Below, one piece after another: positions 24,331-36,089 of a DNA stretch of 64,000 bases. A model generated the notes under the pieces. That model was given only the letters and a program-made list of their open reading frames with translations, ran no database searches and was not told the origin of the DNA. Every line of letters starts with the position of its first letter. The first letter of the stretch is position 1. A program made the position numbers and the translations under genes. The stretch is from Megalonaias nervosa (taxonomy: Eukaryota; Mollusca; Bivalvia; Unionida; Unionidae): assembly GCA_016617855.1 (NCBI GenBank), contig JAECUM010092831.1, positions 248,001 through 312,000 of the forward strand, read 5' to 3'.

Positions 24331-25502
24331 AATAAACACTATCCATGGTAATATAGCTTTGATTAAGAAGAAACGTTAGTAGGTATCTTGTTCAATGTCT
24401 TAGATAAGCAGACATATTAATATTACAACTCTTTAAGTTATCGAAAGTATATTGTCTCCTGTTGTTTACATGCACATCAATATAATGCTTTTTTAAATAG
24501 ACCTTAATCACCCTAATAATAGGACATGGGAGTTGATTTTTAAATGCCATAAAAGTAAATATTTGGTTTGGTGTTTTGTGAAGGATAAAATAATCTCTAA
24601 AGCTTGGCAAATACTGTGCACGAATGATAACCTGTTTTTAGCAACTTTCTGTGATGGCAAGCACATGAAGATAGCTAGTTTTCACCTGTTTTAAATGATA
24701 CTGGCTCTGTTTGAATTGGTAACTCCTACCCATATATCACTCTCTTTTTCATGTCAGTTGGGACTCTTTGGATACCATACACACTTCTATCTCACCCTGA
24801 TGGAACCTGAGGGTAATGACAAACACCAGCTCCACACTTGACCTCTAGTAGGCAATTCTGATAAATATTTTGTAAGAAACATTAAAAACAAATGTCTTGA
24901 AATGGATTTAACACTGAGTGTTTTCATCATAATTTTATCACAAAGAATGTCATTTTTATGAACCAATAAAAACTAACCTGAAAAGCTCATTTCAAGCATT
25001 TTGTATACATCAAGACAACAACTGTACATATTAGGAACTTGTGTACTCTGCCTGTAGACAGGATTAAGTAGGATCATAAATGCTATCCTTCCAATACTTG
25101 CATGATCTTTCAAAAATAAAAGACTAAATATTCTTCAGACATGTAAATATGGAAGAAATACAGATATCCAAAACAGTCAAGTACCGTAAAATAAAAGTTT
25201 TAGTTCAGCTGTAGAATTAGTATGGAACTTGTTTAAAAATTATGCAAAAACAGCTGATTCTTTAAATAATTTTAAAATTAATCATCAATTGAAATGGCAT
25301 TAAGTGCAAATTGGAATGGTATTAAGTACAAATGTATTATGTGCCAATAGCTTGACTGATTTCTTAACTTGGCAGGAATTGATTCATGCTTTTTACAAGT
25401 TTCTGAAAAGTTCAGTTTATCTTGCACATGTTACTTTTTTACTTTGATTTTTGTTGCTTTTAATTATTCAGAATTTTTTTCTCATTCGTGTAATGTTGTT
25501 CT
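24331..25502. other. AT-rich DNA, nothing recognised
   Basis: No coding motif or repeat structure is recognised. Confidence 0.45.
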
Positions 25503-25785
25503 ATAATATGTATATTTGTATATACATTTCATATCATACTGTAATATGTATGTTTGTATATATATGTAATATTGTGCTGTAATATGTATGTTTGTATATA
25601 CATGTAATATTGTTCTATAATATGTATGTTTGCATATACATGTAATATTGTTCTATAATATTTGTTTGTATATACATGTAATATTATACTGTAATATGTA
25701 TGTTTGTATATACATGTAATATTATACTTTAATATGTATGTTTGTATATACATGTAATATTATACTGTAATATGTATGTTTGTAT
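25503..25785. repeat. About 39-40-bp tandem repeat, about 7 units, interrupted on the right by an LTR
   Basis: Units share 'taatatgtatgtttgtatat' followed by 'acatgtaatatt'. The same sequence resumes at 26735-26790, on the far side of the solo LTR. The open frame on the minus strand through it is an artefact. Confidence 0.88.
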
Positions 25786-26734
25786 TGTTACATGTAGGCT
25801 CGCACAAAAGTAACAAAGAAAAGAGTGAAGCCAACAAGCTTTGTAAATTTAACAAAATAATTTATTTTCCTAGAAAACAAGGTAAAAATATGAAAAAGGA
25901 CTTACGGTTTGTGAATATAATCCACAAATTAATCTTAGAATTTAACAATATAAGTCCCATCACTAAAAAGTTCTAATTGAATCCAAGTTCGAACCTTGGT
26001 GAAGTTCCAAGATGGACGGCAATGACGTCCTCTATAACCAGTTTTGTGCTAATGTGTCAACAATTCCTTGTTGAGTCACCAAGAATATAATTCCATCTTT
26101 AGAATTCCAAATAATTTCCACTAAATGTCTTTGTCCAAGAATTTTTATGAGCACTGGTATTTTCCAGCGAATATAAATTATTAAATCCAAAAAATAGAGG
26201 AATTTTAAATCAAACTGGCATCAACAATAAAAACACCTTGAGCTCTGTAGGTGTAAATTACAACTGACTCTAAAATCACTATGAACTAAGTTTTAACCAT
26301 AACTACGATGCATTTCAGACCTGTGTGATGGGTCATGTGGTCACTTAGTTGAACAGCGCAGTAAAATAATATGGCAATTAGCATGTAGGCTATTTACAGG
26401 TTCGATTGTACTGAACGAATCCTACTATAAGATTCAATAATAAAAAATAATAAAAAAGTTGTTTACAACAGAGCTGACGCAAGCCAAGAATGACCTTGAT
26501 TACGACCACTGATTTTCACTCTGTGTTTACTAATTCTGAACCAAGGTCAGGAACTAGGTCAGCTAAAAATACAATGTAGCAATAGTGATTATTTACTAGA
26601 ACTGAACTGAATTATTCTTGAAAAATGTCAAATCCAGTGAATAAAGTAATTACAATAACATGTAATGAAATAAAAATAAAATAAAAGAGAATTTGAAACT
26701 TACACACAAGTAATTAAATTACATATACATAACA
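25786..26734 (-). mobile_element. Solo LTR (family A, 949 bp), minus strand
   Basis: On the minus strand it begins TGTTATGTATATGTAATT and ends CTACATGTAACA, giving TG…CA ends with TGTTA/TAACA inverted termini. Its flanks carry the identical 4-bp duplication GTAT (25782-25785 and 26735-26738), as expected for Ty3/gypsy. It splits a tandem array whose remainder resumes immediately to the right. It is homologous to 33897-34783, 42401-43332 and 59614-60420, and to the LTR remnants around the gypsy Gag/protease at 22-24 kb. No internal region is present. Confidence 0.88.
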
Positions 26735-26790
26735 GTATATACATGTAATGTTGTTTATAATATGTATGTTTGTATATACACATACATGTT
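26735..26790. repeat. Continuation of the interrupted tandem array
   Basis: 'tatacatgtaatgttgttta' and 'taatatgtatgtttgtatat' repeat the unit of 25503-25785. This marks the right-hand part of the array split by the LTR. Confidence 0.8.
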
Positions 26791-27513
26791 CATGTATGTG
26801 TCATATAATTCTTTTAAAAGTATGGCAAACTATTTACAATGATGATATAAATCTGTGGTATATGAATGTTCCAATCTATAATGTATGTATGAATGTGTGT
26901 GTGAGTGCATATAGACATATTTTTATTTGACCCCTAACCCTATGGAGATAAGTCTGCAGTGCAAAAAGGGAATGATTCTTCTGAAAATAGCATTAAGTCA
27001 GATGATTGGTCAAAATATACTATAATTACTTGCCTGTAAGATGAGACCAACTGCAAACTGCACAGATCCATTTAATTTGTGGGGTAAGGGCCTGTGATTT
27101 TCTTTCAAGATGCGATATTTCTTTTTTGTTTACCTCAGGACCATTTTATCAACAATTAATATCATGGATATAATAATTTTCTTTTTTTTTAGTTTTACAA
27201 TCAAAACAAAACTAGCTTTTAAAAACCACTTTGGGGACCGGATTTGCTTCCTCTCACAAAAATCCAAGGCAGACCCTTATATGCCTAAAAATTATGAACA
27301 CAACTTGTCTTGCAGGCCAGAACATGTATTGCAGGCCATATCATTAACAAGACTTGTGTATCTTTAAATAATAACTCATGTTAATTTACTGAAATCTGTA
27401 AGACTAGCTGTGTTGTAAAAATTCTTTCATACACTAATTAAAAGAAATAAATCAAGTGTGTATATGTATGCCTATATGTGGTTTGTAAAGTCCTGTACAA
27501 TGATGTGTTACCT
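26791..27513. other. Unassigned DNA
   Basis: Nothing recognised. An open frame at 27110-27367 has no known motif. Confidence 0.4.
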
Positions 27514-27775
27514 GTACAAGTTACTGTATTGACTGTAGATGTTACTGTACTGACTGTACATCTTACTGTATTGACTGTATATGTTACTGTATTGACTGTA
27601 TATGTTACTGTATGGACTGTACATGTTACTGTATTGACTGTACATGTTAATGCATTGACTGTACATGTTACTGTATTGACTGTATACATTACTGTATTGA
27701 CTGTACTTGTTACTGTATTGATTGTACATGTTACAGCATTGACTGTACATGTTACTGTATTGACTGTATATGTTT
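27514..27775. repeat. 21-bp tandem repeat, about 12 units
   Basis: The unit is 'tgttactgtattgactgtac' plus one base. The unit length is a multiple of three and holds no stop in several frames. Long Val/Thr-rich or Tyr/Ser-rich frames therefore appear on both strands (117 and 80 codons), but they are artefacts. Confidence 0.95.
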
Positions 27776-28039
27776 GTATTTTATGTGCCATTGTATGTAC
27801 TGCATACAGTGTAGTACATGCAGTGGTGTAGTGCTAAATAATGAAGTGAGAGAACGCAATAAAGAAGTAATGGAATGCATGTTACTCAGATGCATTGGGG
27901 GTGGGGACAATGGCAAGCGCAAAAAATTAAGGGAACACTATTCCCACAGCACTACAACCCTGAGTACATGTAATTTATTTCGCTGTGTGAATGATTCTGA
28001 ATGTTATTTAAATTACTAATTGTTTTAAGTAGTTGGTAG

Positions 28040-28330
28040 TAGAAACTTAACTGAGGCTGTATTTTAAATAGTCCATAGTAAAAAATTGGGGTTGCTTTAG
28101 ATAGTAGTAAAAACTTAATTGAAGTTGTATTTGAAATAGTTGGTATTAAAAACTTAATTGAGGTTGTATTTGAAATAGTTGGTGTTAAAAACTTAATTGA
28201 GGTTGTATTTGAAATAGTTGGTATTAAAAACTTAATTGAGGTTGTATTTGAAATAGTAGTAAAAACTTAATTGAGGTTGTCTTTTAAGTAGTCGGTAGTA
28301 AAAATATTTATTGAGGCTGTGTTTTGTTTT
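28040..28330. repeat. 39-bp tandem repeat, about 7 units
   Basis: 'aacttaattgaggttgtatt' recurs at 28112 (variant), 28151, 28190 and 28229 with a 39-bp period, plus diverged units at both ends. Confidence 0.92.
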
Positions 28331-28610
28331 AAACATATGCTCGAGTTTAAGTAAAGATTACTTAACTTCATTCCATGTTTATAGAAGCAGATTAACAGAA
28401 AGTACAAAATCCCTCTTACTGGTTTCTACACCTTTGTTTATCTTCTGTGTTTAATAGTTTGTTTCTACCAAAGTTTAAAAATATATGATATATATATACA
28501 GAGATCTAATATGCCTGCACATTTTCTAATGCTGATTTTAATGCAGTCTGACATGAAGGGCTTTTTTTTTTCTTCTGCTTTTATTACTAATATTCTTACT
28601 AATTTAGTGG

Positions 28611-28776
28611 GGGGCCCCGGGGGGCCGAGTGGTCTGTGTCGCTCTCGCCTTAATACATCACTGACATCTTACCTCTGGGTTCGAGTCTCGGGCTCGGCCA
28701 ACTTCCCGCACTAAACATACTGGTTGCCGTGTATCATGCACTTAAAAAAATAGAGTTAAAGCTATAACAACAAAAA
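28611..28776 (+). mobile_element. tRNA-derived SINE, internally deleted
   Basis: A-box 'ggccgagtggtc' (28624-28635) and B-box 'ggttcgagtctcg' (28678-28690) form a tRNA-Leu/Ser-like head. 'ggctcggccaac' follows. The central domain is deleted and the 3' part remains ('actggttgccgtgtatcatg', 'gttaaagctataacaacaa'). Confidence 0.85.
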
Positions 28777-30698
28777 CTAAGTGGTTTGACATCCCAAAAT
28801 TGCACACTCATGGGCTACCGTAAATAAGGCCTAAAAGAATTACCATATTTCATAGCATACGGCCTCACTATTACGCCTTTGAAATATCTATTCCTGCTAG
28901 GTACAAGGTAAACGGATACCAACTGTCTATTGACCAAAAGAAGTTCACGAGTACTGACTGTTCATTGGTTTCTTTATGAGACCAAACAAGGTTCCTACAG
29001 TCTAGTTTACTACAAAGTAGAAAGTAAATTGCTTTAAAAAGTGGTGAGTATAAACATGCATTTTGAAGTTATGTACAAAAGCCTGCATAGCATCAATGCG
29101 GCATCATTTATGCATTTTGCATCTCTTGTCATTTGTGTTCTTCAGAAAGGGCTTTCTGTCAGGTTTGTTTTTCTCTGTTTCAGTATCACAGATTCGGTTC
29201 TGATGGTTGTTAAGGTTTTAGAACAAAATATCGTGTTTGAAACTTTGTTGCAGACGCATTTTGCATATGACGTTCTTTCGAATATCTGCAAAATGAAGCG
29301 GTGCAGGCAATAAAAAGTCCACTCCAAATATTATATCCGTAAGTCACGATGGACCACCACCAAGCCATCACCTGTCTTTTAGTGTTCAGATATATACATT
29401 AATATCTTGCTTTGTCGACTGTGTAATTAAAAAAACTGAATCGGAATACCTACCTTGTCACAATGTGACAGGTGAGAAGCATGATTTTTTTTACTCCCAA
29501 AACCTTGACACCACTGTGTTTATAAAACAGTACTTAACAGTACTTCCAGTAAATCATTATGAAACAAAAACTGGGGGAGAGATCTTTCATGACATGAGAT
29601 ATATAGACTGTAGCCTAGTAAACAGTCATGTTTTGCTTAGCTTCATGCTTAATGTGCATGTCACAATAGGACAGCTTATATAGTTAATTGTCACAATTGG
29701 AAGGTAAAGGCAGTCAGAGATAAACAGCCACCATTTGACACTTCACTTACTTGACTGACAATAACTTTATTTATGTTTGTTAGTTCTTTTAGTATTGCTA
29801 TTAGAGGGCTCATTAGGCAGATTTGCAGAAGTTAAGTACAGAAGTGAAACAATCCAATTCATTTGAAGTTCAGTAAATCAAAAATGGGTTCCAATGAGAC
29901 AGACGTTATTGCACTTTTTTGCCTTGATTGAGAATATTTAAGTCATCTTTATTAAAGATTATGAGCTAGCTCAATCCCAGTGGCATCTATTACTCAATAC
30001 ATAAAATACAAATGAGATTTTGATAGTTGGAACGATAAAATTTAGTTAGGAGTAGGATGTGACTGTAAATCATTGTGTAAAATGTTGAAACACAACTGTT
30101 AGTCAGGGAAAGATGAGCTGTCTGTGAAGCATGCAAAGCCTACTAAAACTAAATTTCAGAACCCATGGTTGATGGAGATTGACTTTCTGAAGTGTGGCAG
30201 TAAGAGGGACCATTGTATACTTTGAAGTACATACTGCAAACACCATGTCAACATTAGTCCTTCAGGAATATGTGACATCTGTAAACATAACACTATACTT
30301 TCATTGGAACAGACTCATAAAGATCATTTTTAGTGCTGAGAAAAATTCAACAAGATCATTGGGGAAGTTTGAACAGCAATACTGTACAGTCTTAAATGAT
30401 TGCAAATTTGAACACTAATGACATTGACATTGCATTCAAATCCTCCAAGGAAGTATTAAGAGCAGCCAAGTTAGTAACTTTAAGTTAATACAATCTTCCA
30501 TTGTAAATGGATTTTAAGGACACAAAGTTTTTTTATTTATTTCAGATCAGCATAGTTGTGATTGGGGATGAAGTTATATTAAATGCTTCAATGAAAGCTT
30601 AACATTGTGACCTATAAATCATCAGCCAAAGCAAAATTGCCTTTGTTGCCCTTAATTATGCACCTTACTAGATCAAGGAGTGTTCCAAACAATGATAT
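28777..30698. other. Unassigned DNA
   Basis: No coding or repeat feature is recognised. Open frames at 29041-29327 overlap on opposite strands and show no family resemblance. Confidence 0.4.
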
Positions 30699-30710
30699 CA
30701 GTCTTGGCAT

Positions 30711-30964
30711 GGGGCCCTGAGTGGCCGAGTGGTCTAAAGCGCTCACCGTTATGGATCACTGCCATCTCACGTCTATCTGCTTGGGTTCGAGTCTTGGGCT
30801 CGGCCAATGTAGGTATGTGAGAAAGCTTGCTGTTAGCTTCTTGTGGGTTGGTGGTTCTTTCCATGGTTTTCTTGGGTTCTTCCACCACCATTTATACTGG
30901 CTGCCATGTATAACCTATCTTTGCTGAAAAATGGCGTTAAACCCAATAACAACAACAGCAACAA
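30711..30964 (+). mobile_element. tRNA-derived SINE, best-preserved copy, with 12-bp target duplication
   Basis: The head 'ggggccctgagtggccgagt' carries the A-box, and 'ggttcgagtcttgg' the B-box, with class II (Leu/Ser-like) spacing. The central domain has 'gagaaagcttgctgttagct' and 'ggtggttctttcc'. The 3' domain has 'tatactggctgccatgtata' and 'atggcgttaaacccaa', with an (AAC)n-type tail. The 12-bp direct repeat cagtcttggcat lies at 30699-30710 and 30965-30976, an intact target-site duplication. It is non-coding and would be transcribed by Pol III. Confidence 0.93.
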
Positions 30965-30976
30965 CAGTCTTGGCAT

Positions 30977-32409
30977 TCAGAATTTTAAAAACATGCTAAT
31001 TATGTGATTCTGCCACTCATCCTTCTTTATGTACAGCACTGAAGAAAGAGTTTAAACCCATGGATCCAGAATAAAGTAAAGATTGGTGATCTCAGAGTGT
31101 AAACCTGTCATATTAGTTGTACAACACACGCATGCAACAATGTAACTGTTGTCAGTAAAGTTTGGATGTTCATGTAAAAAATGTATCAAGCTTAAGAAAT
31201 TCAGATGGTCTACAGAAATCTTTTCAAACATGGATTGAGATTGCCCAGATTTCCCCTTCACCCTTCCCTCATTGTAGTCAAATTTTGGACAGGCTCTCAC
31301 AATATATATTCATAACATCATTAATTAAGCTATAAACTCTTGAAGGTTTGGCACTGAAAAAAGTATACATGTAAGACATTTAGTTGATATAATTATCACA
31401 TCTTCATTTAAGATTATTCAGAGGTTTAGCTGGAAGAAGTTACTTGATAGAATTAGATAGCAGTAACCTGATTGCATCCCAAGAAACTTGGAGGAAACCA
31501 TACTTTCAGAATTTAACATCAGAAGTATGCAAATTTAGCATAAGAGCCATGTCAGTGCTTTCAGAAAGAGTGTCTAGTCTTAGTGCATTTAATATTCTGG
31601 TAAGAAATGCTGGTGTGAAAATCTGTCAATGTTTTACTGACTCTGCTTGAGACATATATGCCCATAATGGTGTAATGAGAATTTTGATCTCAACTCTTAA
31701 AGTGTGGTTGGAGGTTTGGGGATTGTCTAATCAGGGCGAGATTAGCCAAATTATTAGGTGAGAAAAAAATCATGTGTTGGGGTGGATGCTGACTGCATAT
31801 TTGTAGCAGTTGTGTATTTTCCTCATCTCTCCTTATAATTTGCTTAGGAATAAATAGTTGTGATATAACTTTTTCAGAATGGCATCTTGGTGACAAATTC
31901 AGATGGATTTGCTATTGTTTATATACAGAGTTTGGCAATTTAAATACTGGTCAATTCATTGAATCTGAAGAAAATGTTATAGATTATGTACACCAATAGA
32001 AAGACCAGAAAGTAGGCTTTTTGTCAGTGTTTGTGTCTGTAATATTTCTTTTAATATCAGTACTCTATTTACTGCATATGTTGAAAAACTGTAAATTTCA
32101 TTTCTAAAGTAATTTGTTTCTGCATTGTATGTGCTGGTATAAATCTATGTTTTTGTGGCATTAGTTTTTGGACTACTTTTCAATCATAACATCTATGCTT
32201 AGCTGTTAAAATGATTAATAAGGGTGTCAGTTGTAGGATTCAAAAATAATTTGAAACTTCCATGTCAAAAAATGTGCTAAAAAATTTTTTTATTATAAAT
32301 AATAAAATAAAAAACTGATAATTATTTTTCATGCCTTTCTTCCTAACTGCGAACTTTTGAAGAACAAAATTTTATAAATCTTGGTGCAGTATTGGAAACT
32401 CTAGATGTA
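30977..32409. other. Unassigned DNA
   Basis: Nothing recognised on either strand. Confidence 0.4.
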
Positions 32410-32632
32410 GCTCTGAGTGGCAGAGTGGTGTAAAGTGTAGAACATTCCGGATCACTGCCATCTCACCTCTGTCTGCGTGGGTTTGAATCTTGGGCTCAGC
32501 CATTGATGGTATATGAAAAGCTTGCCAGTAGCTGGGTTGGTGGTTCTTCCTCCACCAGTTATACTGGCTGCCATGTATAGCTTGTCTTGAGCTGAAAAAA
32601 TGGAAATAAAGCCCATAACAACAACAACAACA
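32410..32632 (+). mobile_element. tRNA-derived SINE, diverged copy
   Basis: A degenerate A-box ('tggcagagtggt') and B-box ('ggtttgaatctt') are followed by 'gaaaagcttgccagtagctg', 'ggtggttcttcc', 'tatactggctgccatgtata' and an (AAC)n tail. No target duplication is recognised. Confidence 0.85.
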
Positions 32633-33896
32633 ATAAAATATTTTAAATTAAAATATTTTTATGTTTTCATGCCACTATTTTTTCCAGTGCATATAGACTA
32701 TAGTATGCACTGCATTTATTTGTTTATTACAGTATTTATTGCATGATATTTACCTACATTTATTTGGATTTTAATAATTTAAAACAAAAAATTTAATTTT
32801 ATTTGCAAAAGAGTGAAGCATTCATTAGTGTTGTTTACCCTCAGGTCTTTGCTAATAAGTATATTGCTTTCATTTGCAAGTAAATCTGAACAACTTGTAT
32901 TGGTACTTTATTTTGTATTTTGCTGTAAACTGTTTGATGCAATCAGACATCTGGTTTGATTTATATTTGCTTTTTTCTTAAGCCGGGTCTAATTCCCAAG
33001 TAATATTTCTTTAGTTTCCTGCTAGTGCAAAGCCCTTAGTTTGTAATGGTAGCACTGGCTTTGTTTTCCCAACCCTTTGATTGAGATGTGAATTTGATAC
33101 TTGTTTAATGCCAGGTAAGCCTATATTTCAATTGGCATTTTATTTAAACTTCCTGTGATCATGCAGCACAATTGAAACGTCTTCAGTTGTGGCATGTATG
33201 CACTAATAGATTTCACAATGTATGCACAAAGTGTCACTTACAGAGTCCCAACTATTCCGTTGTTTCATTTTCCTGTGAATACCAGTAAAAAAATTAGCCA
33301 AGGTTGGCTTCCCTATTTCAGCCTACTTTGTATATTTAAAAAATTAGCATACTTAAAAGAATCCAAAATCGACTTTCTGGGATTGACTTGCTTTATAAAT
33401 CAAGTAACCTCTGTATTTGATAGTCAAGAGTTGAAACAGTGGTTTATTTCTCACTACCAGGTGTGTTTATTCACCTGCCAAGCTTCTAGTATTTGCCACC
33501 TTTTGTTATCATAACCAGTACAAACAGGCATTGATATCTGCTGGGTACCCAACATTAATTGTCATTAAGAATACTTTTGTAACCCATGCATGCAAAAATA
33601 TTGTCATTTGCACTCACAGTGAATATATTTAATGATTTTTATTTGCAAAATATTGTTATATTGTTAACTTGGATATAATACATTCTTGGTTATTTTGCAC
33701 CATACAGCGTGTGATGCACACATTTCTGGTGCCTTAAAGCAATCAATTGTTATTTCTCTCTCTTTTGTTTTGTGATTTTGTTTGATCTAGTTTTTGTTTG
33801 ATAACATGTTGAAACCCTTGAGGAGAACCAAGTATGATTAGTTCATGTCAAAGAACAATATCTCAATTTTTTTACTGGGCATAAGTGATGCACACT
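32633..33896. other. AT-rich DNA, nothing recognised
   Basis: The open frame at 33194-33514 (106 codons) has no known motif and biased AT composition. Confidence 0.4.
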
Positions 33897-34783
33897 AAGA
33901 GTTATGAGTCTGTGCTCATGAAATAAGTAACAGAAAAGAGTGAAGACAACAAGCTTTGTAAAATTTAACAAATAATTTATTTCCCTAGAATGCAAAGTGA
34001 AAAATGAGAAAAAAAAGAACTTACGGTTTTATGAATTAAATCCAAAAGTAATCCAAGAATTAAAAAACAGAACCTAGTAATAAAAAGGCCTGAGTGAAAC
34101 TGAGTTCGTGTCCCGATGAAATCCGAAATTGAAGGCGATAATGTCAGTTATGGTCAGCAAAGTGCTGCTGTGTCAAGTCTCTTGTTGAATCACAGAAAAT
34201 ATTATTCCAGTTTTGAATTCAGTATAAATTCCAATAAATGTCTTTATCCAAGAATTTTGTCAGAGCACTTAATGTATTTTCCAGGGAAAAGAATCACTTG
34301 AATTTAATAATTTGAAGAAAATAAAATTCAACCCAAACTGGTCACAACAAAATACAACATGTCAAATGTTTTAAGTCCAACTAACAAACCTCTATCAAAA
34401 ACAACAGTTATACGACTTAGTAAGATGCAAAACAGATTCCCGGATGAGGGTCAAAAGTTCATTCTTCTGGAAAAAATAGAAGTTTGTTATCAATTCACAT
34501 ATGATACTTGTCATCTAATCCAGGTATGACCGTGACTTAATGATTCTTACTCTGAGAAAGATTTTTAAAGAAAGTAAATAAAAAAAGTTGTTTACCAAAA
34601 CCATCACTGATTTTGAAAATGAGGTCAAGAACTAGATACAATGTTTCTATTATTAGCTGTTTATAAAAATAAAAAAAAAATCAATTCTGGACAATGTCAA
34701 ATCCAGTCAACAATATCACATTACAATAGCATGTAATGGAATTAAAACTAACAAACAAATAATTAAATTAAATTTACATAACA
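33897..34783 (-). mobile_element. LTR relic (family A), minus strand
   Basis: Its right end, read on the minus strand, is TGTTATGTAAATTTAATT, matching the 5' end of the solo LTR at 25786-26734. It shares 'gaacttacggtttt', 'ccaacaagctttgta'-like and 'caaataatttatttccctag' segments with the other copies. The left end is diverged ('gttatgagtctgtgctcat') and its base is approximate. No clear target duplication is seen, in contrast to the copies at 25.8 and 42.4 kb. Confidence 0.75.
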
Positions 34784-35129
34784 CTATGGATGTATACATT
34801 ACATCACAGGACCATGCAGATGTTAGATAGTGGATAGTTTTCCATCTTTGCACATAAGTTAGTTCTGAAGAACAAGTACTGAAGAAGTAAATAAAAACAG
34901 TAGAAGGTTAGTTTCTTTATATTGTAACATGCAAGGGGTGTAGGTGGAAAATTCAACACAATTTGTTTTGTGTCTGTAAGTTTTGGTACATATGATCTTG
35001 GTAAGAAAAAACTTAACCATAACTTATGGGACAGGAAAAAATAATTTATTTTATCTGGTCCCAATATGTACAGTATATACAGTAATATTCTTCCTGTCGC
35101 TGTTGTGTCTCTTTCTGGGACAGGAATTT

Positions 35130-35175
35130 CTCTCATACCTATGATGAGAATTCCTCCTCCCATAGGCTGACATTT
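35130..35175 (+). repeat. Terminal motif of DIRS-like element, left end of copy 1
   Basis: 'ctcatacctatgatgagaat' followed by 'tcctcctcccataggctg' resembles the right-end motif at 37430-37480 and the copies at 50931 and 56241, all in the same orientation. It lies just upstream of the decayed RNase H. A 172-codon minus-strand frame covering this site (34804-35322) is probably chance. Confidence 0.4.
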
Positions 35176-35399
35176 CAGAAAATTGTGGAAGTTGACCCCA
35201 TAACCAGGCAAATGCCCAGGAGCCTTAATCCTTTTTCCAGATGTCTCCATGTTTAGTGGATGAAAATTGTGCTGTACAGAAAAATTTCTTTTCATTTTGC
35301 AACATACAATGCGAATTGGCAATTTTTAATACATGTATAATATTTATTGAGTGTATTTATTCAAAGTTCCTAGAACATTTATGCACATAATGGTAAATT

Positions 35400-36080
35400 G
35401 GTGAACTGGAGAATGCAAAGAGATTCATTGATGGCTCAGATTTCTCTGGGACCAGATTTCTGCCATCTGATTTGGTGGACCTATCGAAACTGGTTTGGGT
35501 TGAAGGCCCTGTGCAGGACTCCAAACTTTACTCTTGTCTGTTTGCAAATACATCAGATTCTAGGTGGGACACTTTTCTGGAGTTGGAGAAGTTAATTCTT
35601 CAGTTTTCTTGATCCCAGGATGTGATGGTCTTCTTCAACAACATGTTTATGAAAGCATACCTCATGTGACCAGGAGGCACACATGCCCCTTCTCTTTGCA
35701 TGAAAGCTTGAAACCTCCTTTGCTGGTCATCGTCAGAAGGGATTATCTTAAATTCACCACATTTCTGGCAAAAAGAATATTTTAATGGAAAGTCTGTCCA
35801 GGATGGGCAAGATTATCCTCATGGAATAGTCTCTGCTTCAATCCATAGAAGATTCCTGTTCAGACTTTGGGGGAGACCCATTGTAGACTTGTTTGTGACA
35901 AAGCTAAACAACGTAGCCCTTTTATGTTAACTCCAGTCCCAGACCAGAAAGCCTGGGCAATGGATGCTTTCATCATGGAAATTGTCTGTTTTCTTATGCC
36001 TTCCCACCCTTCAGGATGATCCCACAAGTTCTTCATAAATAAGTATCTCCACTGCTCAGCTCATTTTGATAGCCCCTCTG
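35400..36080 (+). pseudogene. DIRS-like RNase H and adjoining pol region, pseudogene (copy 1)
   Basis: Changing frames give 'QISLGPDFCHLIWWTYRNWF' (near 35435), 'LFANTSDSRWDTFLELEKL' (RNase H entry, normally FTDAS…GWG, near 35538), 'KKNILMESLSRMGKI' (35770-35815, normally NVLADALSR) and 'GGDP…TCL' (normally WG-P-VDLFAT, near 35872). This order is specific to DIRS-type retroelements. The upstream reverse transcriptase present in copy 2 is missing, and many stops and frame changes show it is dead. Confidence 0.7.
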
Positions 36081-36089
36081 TGGCCTTAA

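Noticed and set aside
27438..27831. Two 117-codon repetitive frames on opposite strands
   Set aside because: Both are produced by a 21-bp tandem repeat without stops.
28040..28330. CRISPR-like regular repeats
   Set aside because: The 39-bp units are head to tail without spacers.
30711..30800. Possible tRNA-Leu/Ser gene
   Set aside because: A and B boxes are present, but no acceptor stem closes, and the sequence continues into SINE central and tail domains with a target duplication. The same applies to 28611, 32410, 60903 and 20217.
34804..35322. Longest single open frame (172 codons, minus strand)
   Set aside because: No recognisable domain. It overlaps the DIRS terminal motif and runs opposite to the element, with AT-driven composition.
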